Shown here piece after piece: positions 8,178-18,543 of a DNA stretch of 43,236 nt. How positions within the stretch are numbered: the stretch's first letter is position 1; each line of letters opens with the position of its first letter. Under the pieces are notes generated by a model. That model was not told the origin of the DNA and did not search any database. It saw nothing but the letters and a program-made list of their open reading frames with translations. This DNA comes from Candidatus Uhrbacteria bacterium (GTDB taxonomy: Bacteria; Patescibacteriota; Patescibacteriia; GWA2-47-26). Location: NCBI GenBank assembly GCA_016187515.1, contig JACPJN010000003.1:1-43236 (forward strand). The letters run 5' to 3'. The translations under genes and the position numbers were made by a program.

Positions 8178-8594
8178 ATGTCCGATGAACAAAAAATCGT
8201 GGAGGTGCCTGAAAAATTCAAGGGCCTTGTAGGTGAGATTGAGAAAATGTCCGTGCTTGACCTTTCCGAGCTCGTCAAGGTGCTGGAGGATAAATTTGGC
8301 GTATCCGCCGCCGCGCCCATGATGGCGATGGCGGCAGCGCCTGGCGCAGGAGCTGCTGGTACGGCACCGGCCGCCGAAGAGCAAACCACCTTTAACGTGG
8401 AGCTTACGGATTCCGGATCAAATAAGATCGGGGTAATTAAAGCCCTGCGCGAAATCACCCAGCTTGGTCTTAAAGAAGCCAAGGATTTGGTGGACACCGC
8501 GCCCAAGATGGTAAAAGAAGGCGTCGGCAAAGCCGAAGCCGAGACCATGAAGAAGAAAATTGAGGCCGCCGGCGGAAAAGCGACCTTAAAATAA
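8178..8594 (+). CDS. rplL: Ribosomal protein L7/L12
   Basis: [22 protein letters not shown]...[56 protein letters not shown]. Confidence 0.96.
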   Translation: MSDEQKIVEVPEKFKGLVGEIEKMSVLDLSELVKVLEDKFGVSAAAPMMAMAAAPGAGAAGTAPAAEEQTTFNVELTDSGSNKIGVIKALREITQLGLKEAKDLVDTAPKMVKEGVGKAEAETMKKKIEAAGGKATLK

Positions 8595-8608
8595 GAGTTC
8601 CAGTATTC

Positions 8609-8635
8609 AAAAAGCCCTCTCCGGAGGGCTTTTGG
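8609..8635 (+). terminator. Terminator after rplL (may be bidirectional)
   Basis: aaaaagccctctccggagggctttt. Confidence 0.7.
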
Positions 8636-8650
8636 GTATTAGAGGGGGGA

Positions 8651-10633
8651 TTATAAATGTGATAAAGGAATTGAGAAAATGTCCGTGCCACTCGACATAT
8701 ACGCGGTTTTTACCGGCTCATCAATTTTAAAGTCCTTAAGATCGGTAAAGCTCGGGCTGGTATATTGGGTCTTAAGCAGCCCGTCTTTTTTGGCAAAGAC
8801 CGCCAGGCGTTTGGTGGATGGTTCAAGGATGTAAAGATAGGAGGAGTTTTCATGGGTCCAAATTTTAGCGGCGCCGGAAAGCGGCGGATCAATATTTTTG
8901 AGCGCGAAACTAACCCGGGCGCCTTTGCGAAACTCCAGGACATTGCCCGTGCCCTCCAGTACATATACAGATCCGTCAACCGCAAGGGCCACTCCGTCGC
9001 GCACAGCAGTCCCATCTTTGATCCAGCTTGCCCCCGCGTCAAAGCCGCTGTCTTTAGGTTCATGTTTTAGAATTTGATTTTGCTCGGGGACCAGAGTATA
9101 CAAGCGTTTTCCGTAGCGCGCGCGCAGCGGAGACCCTTCACCCAGGCGAAGCGCGGAGCGCAGCGGTTCGCTCACGGTCTGCGGTGACTCAATCGTAATC
9201 AGGTGGCGCAGGGCGGCTTTGATCGGCTCAATCGCGCCGTTTAACTCTTCAATAGTGGCGCGCGGCAAAGAAAGATCAAAGCGGCGCAGCGGGCGTATGC
9301 CCAATTCCCGCAGCCGTTCTTTCTGAAAGGCGGTTAAAGAATTGATGCGCAGCGTGACCTCGTCAATTTTCGCCTGCGCGCCGTCTTCGTCGCCATAGAT
9401 TGCCGCGGCGCTGCCCTCATTAAGCAAGGTGCGAATCGCATCTACTTCGCTTTGAAGGGCGTTTTTGAATTGCCGGGTACGCGCTTTTCCCAGCCCCAGA
9501 AACACGCTTTGCGTGAAAACGAAGAAGACGAGCAGGGTCAGCAAGAATAACACTTTACTTAACCGCGGAAGCGCGTTGAACCGTGCGATTAGCTGTTCCA
9601 AATTTAAAAGGGATAAAGCGGGAATTTTTTTTAAGCCCTTAAAAGGGGAAACGGGCGGAGGGATAGTCCGCTTTAACGCGGAAAATTTGTTATGAAAGGA
9701 GCGGGCGAATCGCGAAGAATAGCGCAATAGCGGGGGGAGGGTCGGCGTTTTATCTGGGGTACCCTCCGGCGCGGTTTTTTCCGCGGTGTCCTTTGTTTTT
9801 AGCGCGGAGAGGCCGGTTTTTACGCGATCAATTTTTTCAAAAAGTTTTTGTGCGGAGCGCCTGAACTGATTGACTAAAGGGCGCATTAAGGGCGGCGAGA
9901 GCAATTCTTCAGTTTTTGCCTCGGTATCCAGCAGTCGGGCGATGGATACTTCCGTAGTATTGGCGCTGACGGGCAGTTTTACTTTGGTCTCCAAAAGTAT
10001 GGCCTTGAGCGCGCCGCTGGTACCGCGATTACCCCAGATATGCTCCAGATAAGTTATTTTTGGGCCGGTGGAGCCGGCAAAGGTGAGTTGTTTGAGTTCA
10101 TCGGATTTAAAAAGCGTGCCCATCCGTTTGGGAATAAACAGCAAATGGGATCGCGGGGTCAGTACTCCGGAGTGAAAGGTATCAAAATGGAACGGGTGGC
10201 CGCTCCCGCTGGCCGCAATATTGATGATGGAGGAGGGACTGATCTGCAGCGCGAGTATTTCGCCGACGGTCGCGAAAAGTACGCGGGTATTGATCAGCAC
10301 TCCGATGGCTCCATGGATAGGCAATTCTTCCCGCGCCGCTCCGCGGAGCCGTTCTTCGAAGTTGATTAGTTTTTTTTCAAAGAATCCATCGAGGAGCGCG
10401 GGGTCTCTGGGGATGTATTCGAACGCGCCAAAAAGTTTAAGGGCAAACTCAATCAGTTCACTGACGTGTTCTTGAGTGGAGGGCGGGAGTTGATTTAATT
10501 CCGGCTCGGGGCACCCGAGCAGCGCGAAACACTGTGTTTCTGAAGATTCTCGACCGCGCCGTACCGCGGTCACCCAAGGTAAATAGGGTTTCCCGGAAGG
10601 GGTCGTTTCGATGCGAATGGAGAGTTTATGCAT
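8651..10633 (-). CDS. 660-aa protein with PP2C-like N-terminal region, TM segment and C-terminal beta-rich region
   Basis: Long ORF with central TM LSKVLFLLTLLVFFVFTQSVFLGL and C-terminal WIKDGTAVRDGVALAVDGSVYVLEGTGNVLEF propeller-like segments. Confidence 0.75.
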   Translation of the reverse strand: MHKLSIRIETTPSGKPYLPWVTAVRRGRESSETQCFALLGCPEPELNQLPPSTQEHVSELIEFALKLFGAFEYIPRDPALLDGFFEKKLINFEERLRGAAREELPIHGAIGVLINTRVLFATVGEILALQISPSSIINIAASGSGHPFHFDTFHSGVLTPRSHLLFIPKRMGTLFKSDELKQLTFAGSTGPKITYLEHIWGNRGTSGALKAILLETKVKLPVSANTTEVSIARLLDTEAKTEELLSPPLMRPLVNQFRRSAQKLFEKIDRVKTGLSALKTKDTAEKTAPEGTPDKTPTLPPLLRYSSRFARSFHNKFSALKRTIPPPVSPFKGLKKIPALSLLNLEQLIARFNALPRLSKVLFLLTLLVFFVFTQSVFLGLGKARTRQFKNALQSEVDAIRTLLNEGSAAAIYGDEDGAQAKIDEVTLRINSLTAFQKERLRELGIRPLRRFDLSLPRATIEELNGAIEPIKAALRHLITIESPQTVSEPLRSALRLGEGSPLRARYGKRLYTLVPEQNQILKHEPKDSGFDAGASWIKDGTAVRDGVALAVDGSVYVLEGTGNVLEFRKGARVSFALKNIDPPLSGAAKIWTHENSSYLYILEPSTKRLAVFAKKDGLLKTQYTSPSFTDLKDFKIDEPVKTAYMSSGTDIFSIPLSHL

Positions 10634-10729
10634 ATTCAGGCATTAGCCGGTTCTTGCTAGATCCGCCCAGATAGTATATCATATCATTGAGTGCGAATAT
10701 TGCAAATGTCAAGGACCCGTATGCGCAAA

Positions 10730-11344
10730 ACAGTATCGCTTGAACAAATTTTTGGTTCAAAGATCAGAGTGCGTTTACTTAAGCTTTTTTTGGGACATCC
10801 CCAGGATTCTTTCTACGTGCGGGAGATTACCCGCGCGACTCGTTCGCATATTCACTCGGTGCGGCGGGAATTGTCCAATCTTTGCAAGGTTGGACTGATC
10901 CATATACATGACGATTTAAAAAGTGAGCTGCCGCAATTGGGCGGAACGAAGAGAAAATTTTACGCAACCAATCAGGAATGCGTAATTTTTAACGAGCTGC
11001 GAGCGCTGCTCGTAAAAGGACAGCTCTTTCTTCAAGAAGAACTGGCCCGGCAGTTTTCCAAGCTTGGTTCAGTCAAGTATCTCGCGCTGACCGGATTTTT
11101 CGTTGATCTGCAGGGTTCGCCTACCGACCTTTTAGCGGTTGGACGGGTTCCCAAAAACCATTGCCAGGAGTTGATTTCCCAGTTTGAAGAGGAATTCGGC
11201 CGCACGATAAATTATACCGTTTTGCCGCTCAAAGAATTTATTGAACGCAAGGAAATGATGGATCGCTTTCTTTATAATTTTCTGGAGAGCAAAAAGGTCG
11301 TGCTAATTGACAAGCTACCCAATACGGCACGGATGGGGTTATGA
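10730..11344 (+). CDS. Winged-helix transcriptional regulator-like protein
   Basis: LEQIFGSKIRVRLLKLFLGHPQDSFYVREITRATRSHIHSVRRELSNLCKVGLI (wHTH). The start is uncertain; candidates lie between 10691 and 10730. Confidence 0.7.
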   Translation, partial: TVSLEQIFGSKIRVRLLKLFLGHPQDSFYVREITRATRSHIHSVRRELSNLCKVGLIHIHDDLKSELPQLGGTKRKFYATNQECVIFNELRALLVKGQLFLQEELARQFSKLGSVKYLALTGFFVDLQGSPTDLLAVGRVPKNHCQELISQFEEEFGRTINYTVLPLKEFIERKEMMDRFLYNFLESKKVVLIDKLPNTARMGL

Positions 11345-11682
11345 GGAAAAGAATTAAGAATGAAGAATTGAGAATGAAGGAGTTGTCTATTCAGGTAGAT
11401 GGCGAGACAGCGTCAGTGCGATATGGGCGCAAAAAAACAATCGTGCAGCTTAAAAAACGCCCCCTTCTAAGGGGAATTGCGGAGGTGGTGGATAACGCAC
11501 CGAGAATTAGCAGTATCGCAGTTAGAATTGCGAGTGCGACCTTTAGCGGCACGCGGCAGGTAATTGCGACCGTCAATACGCTGGCCCGGGGACTCGGAAT
11601 AAAAGTAAACGGGAAAAAACAGATGAACGCAACTTATAGCGCCGAGCCGAATATTACAAAGCCGCCGTTTCGCGCAAAGTAG
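11341..11682 (+). CDS. Hypothetical protein, partly repeat-derived; doubtful
   Basis: Overlaps the upstream stop (ATGA). N-terminus KRIKNEELRMKE and KKRPLLRGIAEVV look like translated genomic repeats. Confidence 0.35.
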   Translation: MRKRIKNEELRMKELSIQVDGETASVRYGRKKTIVQLKKRPLLRGIAEVVDNAPRISSIAVRIASATFSGTRQVIATVNTLARGLGIKVNGKKQMNATYSAEPNITKPPFRAK

Positions 11683-11736
11683 CGGGTGTATGGAAATTTG
11701 ACAAAGTAGCGGTTTTGATGATACTCTAAACATATT

Positions 11737-11976
11737 ATGACCCAGCATTCCACAGCACTATCTCCCAATGATATGACTACCACCGCGCTTGAGCGGGCGC
11801 TTGAGGAGTTGGATCAAGTGATCCATCGTTCCAAAGCGATTCTTCAGCATGCGCGTAAACCAGGGGTTGAAGAACGTTTGCAGGCATGGAAATCAATTAG
11901 GGGGTTGTGGAAGGGGAAGATCGTGGAGGATCCGGTAGCATATCAGAGACGGATTCGCGATGAAGAAGATGTATGA
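11737..11976 (+). CDS. VapB-like antitoxin candidate
   Basis: Small ORF overlapping the start of a PIN-domain ORF by 4 bp (TA operon layout). Confidence 0.6.
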   Translation: MTQHSTALSPNDMTTTALERALEELDQVIHRSKAILQHARKPGVEERLQAWKSIRGLWKGKIVEDPVAYQRRIRDEEDV

Positions 11977-12344
11977 TTGCCGTTGATACCAATATTGTAA
12001 TTGCGTACTTGGGGGATGAACCGTCCGTAGTGAATAGAATTGAATCGGCAGTAAGCAGTGGGGAAACGGTTATCGTCCCCACTGTTGTTATTGCCGAGAC
12101 CTTTGCGTATCCGTATATTGATGAAGCACTTACCACGCGCATCCATAATTGGCTTGATACAGGTGTTATGATCAAGTCATTTGATTTACCACTTGCGGAG
12201 AGATCCGCCACGATTCGTCGAGCAACAAAAATAAAATTAACCGATTGTATAATTGCCGCAACGGCACTCGCCTATGGCGCTCCTCTTGCCACGCGCGACC
12301 AGCAATTCAAAAAAGTTCCAGACCTTACCATACTCGCGTGGTAA
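11973..12344 (+). CDS. PIN-domain ribonuclease toxin, VapC-like
   Basis: MIAVDTNIVIAYLGDEPSV...LTDCIIAATALAYGAPLATRDQQFKKVPDL; conserved D residues and the LATRDQQF motif. Confidence 0.85.
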   Translation: MIAVDTNIVIAYLGDEPSVVNRIESAVSSGETVIVPTVVIAETFAYPYIDEALTTRIHNWLDTGVMIKSFDLPLAERSATIRRATKIKLTDCIIAATALAYGAPLATRDQQFKKVPDLTILAW

Positions 12345-12579
12345 TTTTTTGTTTTAAAATCTATGCCAAGACGACCAAAAGGCGGAGGAGGGGAATCGCG
12401 ACTCCAAATTCCAAAAGACACGTGGTGTGATACTATAAGGGACCTCAAAATCCTCCTTCCAGAAGTGTAGACACCAGCAGTGCAATTTAGAGGGATGACA
12501 GCTGCCCCTCACCTCGTCCTCTCCCGCGGGGAGAGGGGATTGACTGGATTCCCGCATGCGCGGGAATGACAATGGAGTT

Positions 12580-12807
12580 ATGAAAACGTTGCACTTGAAA
12601 ATCTACGGCCGGGTGCAGGGGGTGTTGTTTCGGCATAGCGCGCGGGAGAAAATGAAGGAGTGGGGACTGAAAGGATGGATACGGAATTGCGATGACGGCT
12701 GCGTGGAGACCGAAGTGGAAGGCGAAGAAGGCGCGGTGGAAAAATATCGGGCGTGGTGTAAGAGTGGACCGAGAGGGGCAAGAGTGGAGAGGATTGAGAA
12801 TTTCTAA
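12580..12807 (+). CDS. acyP: Acylphosphatase
   Basis: MKTLHLKIYGRVQGVLFRHSAREKMKEWGLKGWIRNCDDGCVETEVEGEEGAVEKYRAWCKSGPRGARV; GRVQGV.FR and G...N..DG motifs. Confidence 0.9.
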   Translation: MKTLHLKIYGRVQGVLFRHSAREKMKEWGLKGWIRNCDDGCVETEVEGEEGAVEKYRAWCKSGPRGARVERIENF

Positions 12808-12938
12808 TTAACTTAATTGACCATAGAGAATTAACCTAATTATTCTAATTAACCTAATTGACCTAAACAATGCCCAATTTTGGGATTTGGAGCTTGTTTA
12901 GAGTAATTAGAATAATTAGAGCAATTAGACTAATTACA
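12799..12938. repeat. Palindromic period-9 array, family A copy 2
   Basis: ...CCTAATTATTCTAATTAACCTAATTGACCTAAACAATGCCCAATTTTGGGATTTGGAGC TTGTTTAGA|GTAATTAGA|ATAATTAGA|GCAATTAGA|CTAATTACA. Confidence 0.8.
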
Positions 12939-12941
12939 AAA

Positions 12942-14474
12942 ATGCTTCCCAAACCTCGTTTCTATCGTTTTCTGGAAATGATTCCCGGCACGCTGGTGTG
13001 GGGGACTTTCGCCGCCGCCATTATTTTGTCGTTTGCGGCTCCGCTTTGGGCGCTTTATTTTATCATTCTCTTTGATTTATATTGGCTATTCCGGGTGGTA
13101 TATTTCGTGTTTTATCTGACCCTGTCCTGGCGGCGTTTTCGGCAAGATGGCGCCGCCAATTGGTGGAGTATCATCCGCAAAGATAAACCGGAATGGGAGC
13201 GCTTATGGCAGCTGGTTTTTCTTCCGACCTATAAGGAGGATATTGAAGTGCTGCGCGCGACTTTTCGGGCGCTCCAGGCCGCGCATTTTCCAAAAGAGCG
13301 TTTAGTTGTGGTGCTGGCGGGGGAAGAACGGGAGGGCGGCGCGTTTATCAAGAAGGCGGAAATACTCCAGCAAGAATTTGGCGATTACTTTAAGCATTTT
13401 CTAGTGACGGTTCATCCGAGCGGGCTTCCCGATGAAATTCCCGGGAAAGGATCAAATTTGCATTTTGCCGGCCGGCAGGCAAAAAAGTACATTGATGCCC
13501 GGCAGATTCCGTATGCGGATATCATTGTTTCCGCTTTTGACGTGGACACCGCGGTGCATCCGCAATACTTTGCCTACCTTTCCTATAAATATCTCACGGT
13601 GCCGGATCCGTTGCGGGCCTCGTATCAGCCGATCGCGCTTTACAATAATAATATCTGGGAAGCGCCGGCGCTTGTGCGTCTGGCCGCGTGGGGTACGACG
13701 TTTTGGCTGATGACGGAACTGCCGCGTTCCGAACGGCTGTTTACTTTTTCCTCCCATAGTATGCCATTTGCCGCCCTCCTGGACGTTAATTTTTGGGAAA
13801 AGGATATTGTGACCGAGGATTCACGAATATTTTTGCAGTGTTTTCTCCACTACAACGGCGCTTATCGGGTCGTGCCGCTGTATCTGCCGGTTTCCATGGA
13901 TACGGTCACTACCGGAAATTATGTCAAGAGCTTGAAGGCGCTGTATCTGCAGCAGCGGCGCTGGGCCTGGGGGATTGAGCATTTTCCCTATATGGTCTGG
14001 CATTTTTTGAAAAAGCCGCAAATTCCGATTTGGAGAAAAAGTAAGTTTCTTTGGAATCTGGGCGAGGGCATGTATTCTTGGGCCACCGCCCCGATGCTGA
14101 TTTTTTTGCTTGGACAATTGCCGTTTTCCGTCGGAGAAGCGTCAATCGGTCAGAGCGTCGTGTATCAGTCCACTCCCCTTATTTTAAAGTGGATCATGCG
14201 CGCGGCGATGATCGGAGTGGTTGTCTCGGCGATTCTGACCGTCCAGCTCCTTCCGCCTCTGCCCAAAGGAGTGTCGCGGCTGCGCAAGCTGGATATGCTT
14301 TGGCAGTGGCTGCTCCTGCCGATCAGTTTGATTCTTTTTGGTTCGATTCCGGCGGCCGACGCGCAGACCCGGCTTCTTTTTGGAAAGTATCTCGGTTTTA
14401 ACGTTACCGAGAAAAAACGAACCGAGAAGTATCCGCCCAAGATTATTAGGGAGGAAGCGGCGGTTTGGAGGTAA
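12942..14474 (+). CDS. Family-2 (cellulose-synthase-like) membrane glycosyltransferase
   Basis: VFLPTYKEDIEVLRATFRAL, VSAFDVDTAVHP, WEKDIVTEDSRIFLQCF, LQQRRWAWGIEHFPYM (D, DxD, ED, Q..RW motifs). The track start at 12870 lies inside a repeat, so 12942 (MLPKPRFYRF) is preferred. Confidence 0.9.
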   Translation: MLPKPRFYRFLEMIPGTLVWGTFAAAIILSFAAPLWALYFIILFDLYWLFRVVYFVFYLTLSWRRFRQDGAANWWSIIRKDKPEWERLWQLVFLPTYKEDIEVLRATFRALQAAHFPKERLVVVLAGEEREGGAFIKKAEILQQEFGDYFKHFLVTVHPSGLPDEIPGKGSNLHFAGRQAKKYIDARQIPYADIIVSAFDVDTAVHPQYFAYLSYKYLTVPDPLRASYQPIALYNNNIWEAPALVRLAAWGTTFWLMTELPRSERLFTFSSHSMPFAALLDVNFWEKDIVTEDSRIFLQCFLHYNGAYRVVPLYLPVSMDTVTTGNYVKSLKALYLQQRRWAWGIEHFPYMVWHFLKKPQIPIWRKSKFLWNLGEGMYSWATAPMLIFLLGQLPFSVGEASIGQSVVYQSTPLILKWIMRAAMIGVVVSAILTVQLLPPLPKGVSRLRKLDMLWQWLLLPISLILFGSIPAADAQTRLLFGKYLGFNVTEKKRTEKYPPKIIREEAAVWR

Positions 14475-14479
14475 TCATT

Positions 14480-16444
14480 ATGCGCTTGGTTTTAAAAGCA
14501 GCGCTGCTAATTTTGGGAGCGCTTATACTGTCAATCGGTATCGCGCTTCCCTTCGCGTTTCGCGCGGTAGACGCGCTGGAGGGAGCGCGTATTGCATTGG
14601 CAGCAGCCATAAATTCATTGTCCGCGGATCGTAATATTGGCGAAGCCGCCGCGCATCTTGAACGCGCCGCGGAAGAATTTAACCGCGTGAAGAAAAATAT
14701 TGGACGCGTTCAATACCTGCGCGCGGTCCCTTGGGTGGGCCGGCAGGTTAAAGCCGCGTATGCCGGAGGCGTGGCGGCGCATTTGGCCGTTGGCGCGTTT
14801 GGCCGGGCGATTGTTTCCGCGAAGGACGCGGCGAGCATCCTGGCCAGCATGACCAAAGTGCGCGTCGGAGACATTCCGCGTCAAGAGCGGATGGTGCTGC
14901 TGGAGTCGCTCAACAGCTCGCTTCCGGATCTTCAAGAGACGGCGCTGGATTTGGAACGCGCCAAAGAGATTCTCAAACGCGCTCCCAAAACCGCGGTTGT
15001 AAGCGCGTTGCGCAGCCGCCTGGAGGAGTTGGATAGGTATGTCGCTGTTTCCGCGCGGGTATTTTCCGATATACTGCCGCTGCTCCAGATTGGCCCGACT
15101 TTTCTCGGATATCCCGATCCGCAAACCTATCTGGTTTTGCTGCAAAACAGCGATGAAATGCGGCCCACCGGCGGATTTATCGGAACTTACGGATTGATGC
15201 GGTTTGATACCGGGCATATCACGGAATTTTTTACTGATGATGTTTATAATCTGGATCGCTTTGTTCCCGGAAGAACACGGCCGCCTGCGCCAGATCCCGT
15301 CCGCCGTTATTTGCAGCAGCCCTACTGGTATTTGCGCGACGCAAACTGGGATCCGGATTTTGAAGCGTCGGCAAAGCGGATTTTGCAATTTTATGATGAA
15401 GAAGTGAAATATCAAAAGGGTTTAGCGGCCGCCAAGAGCGATCCGGATAAATCACGAGAACCCGGCATTACGCCGATTCACTCCAGAATAGAAAACACCG
15501 CTGATCTCGCCGGTGTAATTGCCATCATGCCGGAGGCGATTCGGCCGATTTTGGAGCTGACCGGCCCCATTGACGTTCGGGGCCAGACCTTTACCGCGGA
15601 AAATCTGACTGACGCGCTGGAGTATGAAGTTGAAATCGGGTTTGAGCAAAAAGGCATCCCGCGCCCCCAGCGCAAAGAGATAATCGCGGAGCTGGGACAC
15701 GCGCTGATTGCAAAAATTTTTGAGCTGCCGGTTAACCAGTGGCCGGAGATCTTGCATAGCGCGCGGCAGGCCTTGGATGAAAAGCATTTCTTGATATATT
15801 TCACGGATCCGGAGGCGCAATCCAAAATCGAAACCTTGGGCTGGAGCGGAAAGATTGTTTCACCCGCGCAGGATTATCTTTCGGTTTTTGACGCGAATTT
15901 ATTTTCACTCAAGACGGATCCGTATGTGGCGCGTACGATTTTTTATCGCGCGACCAAAGATCAGGGCGGCCGCCTTATTGGAGAAGTGGAGATAGTTTAT
16001 GCCTATCCGAGAGCCGGACCGGCTTGGAAAACCAAGGGCTATCGCAGCTTCACTCGCGTATATGTGCCAAAAGGTTCAATACTGACTAGCGCCTCCGGCG
16101 CGCTCACGGAAGAATTTGCAAAGCCCGGGGCAGTGGAGCTGACCCAGGAATTTGACAAAACCGGGTTTGGAGCGTTTGTGGCTGTACAAGTCGGCGAGGT
16201 CAAGCGTTTGCGCTTTACCTATCGTTTACCGGATACGGTGGCCGCACCAGTACAAGCCGGAGTTTATGAGCTGCTTGTGCAGAAACAGCCCGGGACGTTG
16301 GGCCACGGTTTGACAGTAGCGCTGGATTTTGGTAAGGTGCCCCAGGTATGGAACCCGCGCGGATTGAATGTTTCGCGGCAGGGCAGTCAGCTGACCTGGC
16401 AGACGGATCTAATACAGGACCAGCAATTTCGTGTTGAATTTTGA
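14480..16444 (+). CDS. DUF4012-like membrane-anchored protein
   Basis: N-terminal TM, then LVLLQNSDEMRPTGGFIGTYGLMRFDTGHITEFFTDDVYNLD, a motif characteristic of DUF4012 proteins. Confidence 0.8.
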   Translation: MRLVLKAALLILGALILSIGIALPFAFRAVDALEGARIALAAAINSLSADRNIGEAAAHLERAAEEFNRVKKNIGRVQYLRAVPWVGRQVKAAYAGGVAAHLAVGAFGRAIVSAKDAASILASMTKVRVGDIPRQERMVLLESLNSSLPDLQETALDLERAKEILKRAPKTAVVSALRSRLEELDRYVAVSARVFSDILPLLQIGPTFLGYPDPQTYLVLLQNSDEMRPTGGFIGTYGLMRFDTGHITEFFTDDVYNLDRFVPGRTRPPAPDPVRRYLQQPYWYLRDANWDPDFEASAKRILQFYDEEVKYQKGLAAAKSDPDKSREPGITPIHSRIENTADLAGVIAIMPEAIRPILELTGPIDVRGQTFTAENLTDALEYEVEIGFEQKGIPRPQRKEIIAELGHALIAKIFELPVNQWPEILHSARQALDEKHFLIYFTDPEAQSKIETLGWSGKIVSPAQDYLSVFDANLFSLKTDPYVARTIFYRATKDQGGRLIGEVEIVYAYPRAGPAWKTKGYRSFTRVYVPKGSILTSASGALTEEFAKPGAVELTQEFDKTGFGAFVAVQVGEVKRLRFTYRLPDTVAAPVQAGVYELLVQKQPGTLGHGLTVALDFGKVPQVWNPRGLNVSRQGSQLTWQTDLIQDQQFRVEF

Positions 16445-16527
16445 GTAAATCAAGCGAGACAAGCAAGTCAAGTAAATCAAGTGCTTGACCTGCCTGATTT
16501 ACTTGCTTTACTTGATTTACTTCAAAA
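16445..16527. repeat. Period-9 array, family B copy 2
   Basis: GTAAATCAA|GCGAGACAA|GCAAGTCAA|GTAAATCAA...CTTGATTTACTT, immediately upstream of the mreB ATG. Confidence 0.75.
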
Positions 16528-16530
16528 CGT

Positions 16531-17538
16531 ATGTTTATCAAAAAAATCGGCATTGATCTCGGGACCACTAATGTCCGCGTTTACGTGCCCAAACGGGGAA
16601 TTATTATCAATGAACCGTCGGTGGTGGCCATTTCCAAAATTGATAAGAAAATTCTGGCGGTGGGGCGTGAAGCGAAAGACATGCTGGGGCGCACGCCGGA
16701 GACCATTGTCGCGCTCCGTCCGATGAAAGATGGGGTGATTGCCGAATATCGCACGACCGAGGCGATGCTGCGCTATTTTATCAATAAGGCGCTGGGCGGA
16801 ATTAAATTGTTTCGTCCGGAAGTGATGGTGGCCGTGCCGGGGGGAATTACTTCCACCGAGCGGCGCGCGGTGATTGACGCGACTATCGCGGCCGGAGCGA
16901 AGGCCGCCTACATTATTAAAGAGCCGATTGTCGCGGCCATTGGCGCGGATATCCCGATTGGCAGCCCTTCCGGACACATGATTGTGGAGATGGGCGGAGG
17001 AACGATGGAAGCCGCGGTGCTTTCTTTGGGCGGTATTGTGGCGGCGGCCTCGGTACGGGTTGGCGGAAATCGGCTTGACGCTTCCATTGCCGAGTATGTG
17101 CGGCGGCGATATAATGTGGCGGTTGGTGAGCGCACCTCCGAGGATATAAAAATCCAAATTGGTTCAGCCCTGTATCTTCCGGAACGCCTGACGCTAGAGG
17201 TTACCGGCCGAGATATGATCCAAGGGCTTCCCAAAACCATCACCGTAACCTCCCACGACGTAACCGAAGCAATTCAAAACGCGCTGGAACAGATGGTCAA
17301 CACCGTCAAAGAAGTGCTGCATAATACTCCGCCGGAGCTTTCCGCCGATGTGATGGAAAAGGGGATGGTCGTCTCCGGCGGTACGGCCCAGCTCCGCAAT
17401 CTTCCAGAGCTGTTTTCGGAAGCCACCGGCGTACCCTGCATGATGGCCGAGGAGCCCGCACTTTGCGTGGCCAAAGGCACCGGAGTGGCTTTGGAAAATC
17501 TAGAGTCATACAAGCGCAGCATTCTTGCGTCGCGATAA
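16531..17538 (+). CDS. mreB: Rod-shape determining protein MreB
   Basis: IGIDLGTTNVRVYVPKRGIIINEPSVVAI...MIVEMGGGTMEAAVLSLGGIV...GMVVSGGTAQLRNLPELFSEATGVP. Confidence 0.95.
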   Translation: MFIKKIGIDLGTTNVRVYVPKRGIIINEPSVVAISKIDKKILAVGREAKDMLGRTPETIVALRPMKDGVIAEYRTTEAMLRYFINKALGGIKLFRPEVMVAVPGGITSTERRAVIDATIAAGAKAAYIIKEPIVAAIGADIPIGSPSGHMIVEMGGGTMEAAVLSLGGIVAAASVRVGGNRLDASIAEYVRRRYNVAVGERTSEDIKIQIGSALYLPERLTLEVTGRDMIQGLPKTITVTSHDVTEAIQNALEQMVNTVKEVLHNTPPELSADVMEKGMVVSGGTAQLRNLPELFSEATGVPCMMAEEPALCVAKGTGVALENLESYKRSILASR

Positions 17539-17633
17539 TGGTGATATTATCGCTTTGAGGGTGACAGTGCCCAAGCGGGCGCTTTTTCTTTTTTACGGAA
17601 GATGTGATATAGTGCAGAACTTATTCCACACCT

Positions 17634-18515
17634 ATGGCGATTGATTTACATATTCACTCTAATCACTCGGATGGGCGTTTAACCCCCAGACAATTGGTGG
17701 CTAAGGCCGCGCGTTTGGGATTGAAAGCGATTGCCGTAGCTGACCACGACACTTGTTCTGGAGCGAGGGAGGCGGCACGGTATGCCAAGCAGTTCAAGAT
17801 CCGTGTCATTCCCGCGGTTGAGGTAAGCGCGATTCACCAAAGCAAGGTGATCCATATTTTGGGCTATTTTGTAAATACGCGTAGCCGCGCCTTGGTTGCC
17901 AAGCTCGATGCTTTGCGGCGCGATCGCATTTCTCGCGCGGTAAAAATAATTAAGCGCGTGAATGTTCTGGCCAAGAAAAGAGGCCGGCCAGCCGTAGATC
18001 CGAAAGAGTTTTTAGAATGGGCCGGTAAGAAAGAAATGATCATGCGGGGAGATCTGGCCTGGTTTTTATTTCACAAAGGATTTGGCAAAAGTCCGAACGA
18101 TGTATTTTTGAATTGGCTGGAAAGTACCAATATACCGGTGCGCGGTTTGTCAGTGCGCGAGGCGATTCGCGCAATCCACGGCGCCGGAGGCGTGGCGGTG
18201 CTCGCCCATCCGAATTCCGCCTCGCTCGGATTGCGGCGGTTTAGCCAAAGGATTCGCGATCATCAAGCCATCATCGCCGCCTTTGCGCGCTATGGACTGG
18301 ATGGTTTGGAGGTTAAGACCCCGCGCACGGCGAAGTCGGTTGCCGCCTATTACCGGAAAGTGGCGGATCGGCTGAAAATTATCCCTACTGCCGGTTCGGA
18401 TTTTCACGGGCCGCATATTCCGGGCGCCCGCGTGCTGGGAGCGGCGCGAGCTCCGGATGCCACCTATGACGAGTTAAAAAAGCGAAGCGAGCGGTATGCT
18501 CGAGATGCGCGGTAG
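17634..18515 (+). CDS. PHP-domain metal-dependent phosphoesterase
   Basis: IDLHIHSNHSDGRLTPRQLV...AVADHDTCSGAREA...VLAHPNSA...GSDFHGPH. Confidence 0.92.
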   Translation: MAIDLHIHSNHSDGRLTPRQLVAKAARLGLKAIAVADHDTCSGAREAARYAKQFKIRVIPAVEVSAIHQSKVIHILGYFVNTRSRALVAKLDALRRDRISRAVKIIKRVNVLAKKRGRPAVDPKEFLEWAGKKEMIMRGDLAWFLFHKGFGKSPNDVFLNWLESTNIPVRGLSVREAIRAIHGAGGVAVLAHPNSASLGLRRFSQRIRDHQAIIAAFARYGLDGLEVKTPRTAKSVAAYYRKVADRLKIIPTAGSDFHGPHIPGARVLGAARAPDATYDELKKRSERYARDAR

Positions 18516-18543
18516 GGTGGAAAAATTATCCACGATCGCGGCG

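Noticed and set aside
12870-12941. N-terminal extension MPNFGIWSLFRVIRIIRAIRLITK of the glycosyltransferase ORF
   Set aside because: Encoded entirely by the family A nonamer repeat; a downstream ATG at 12942 begins the conserved sequence.
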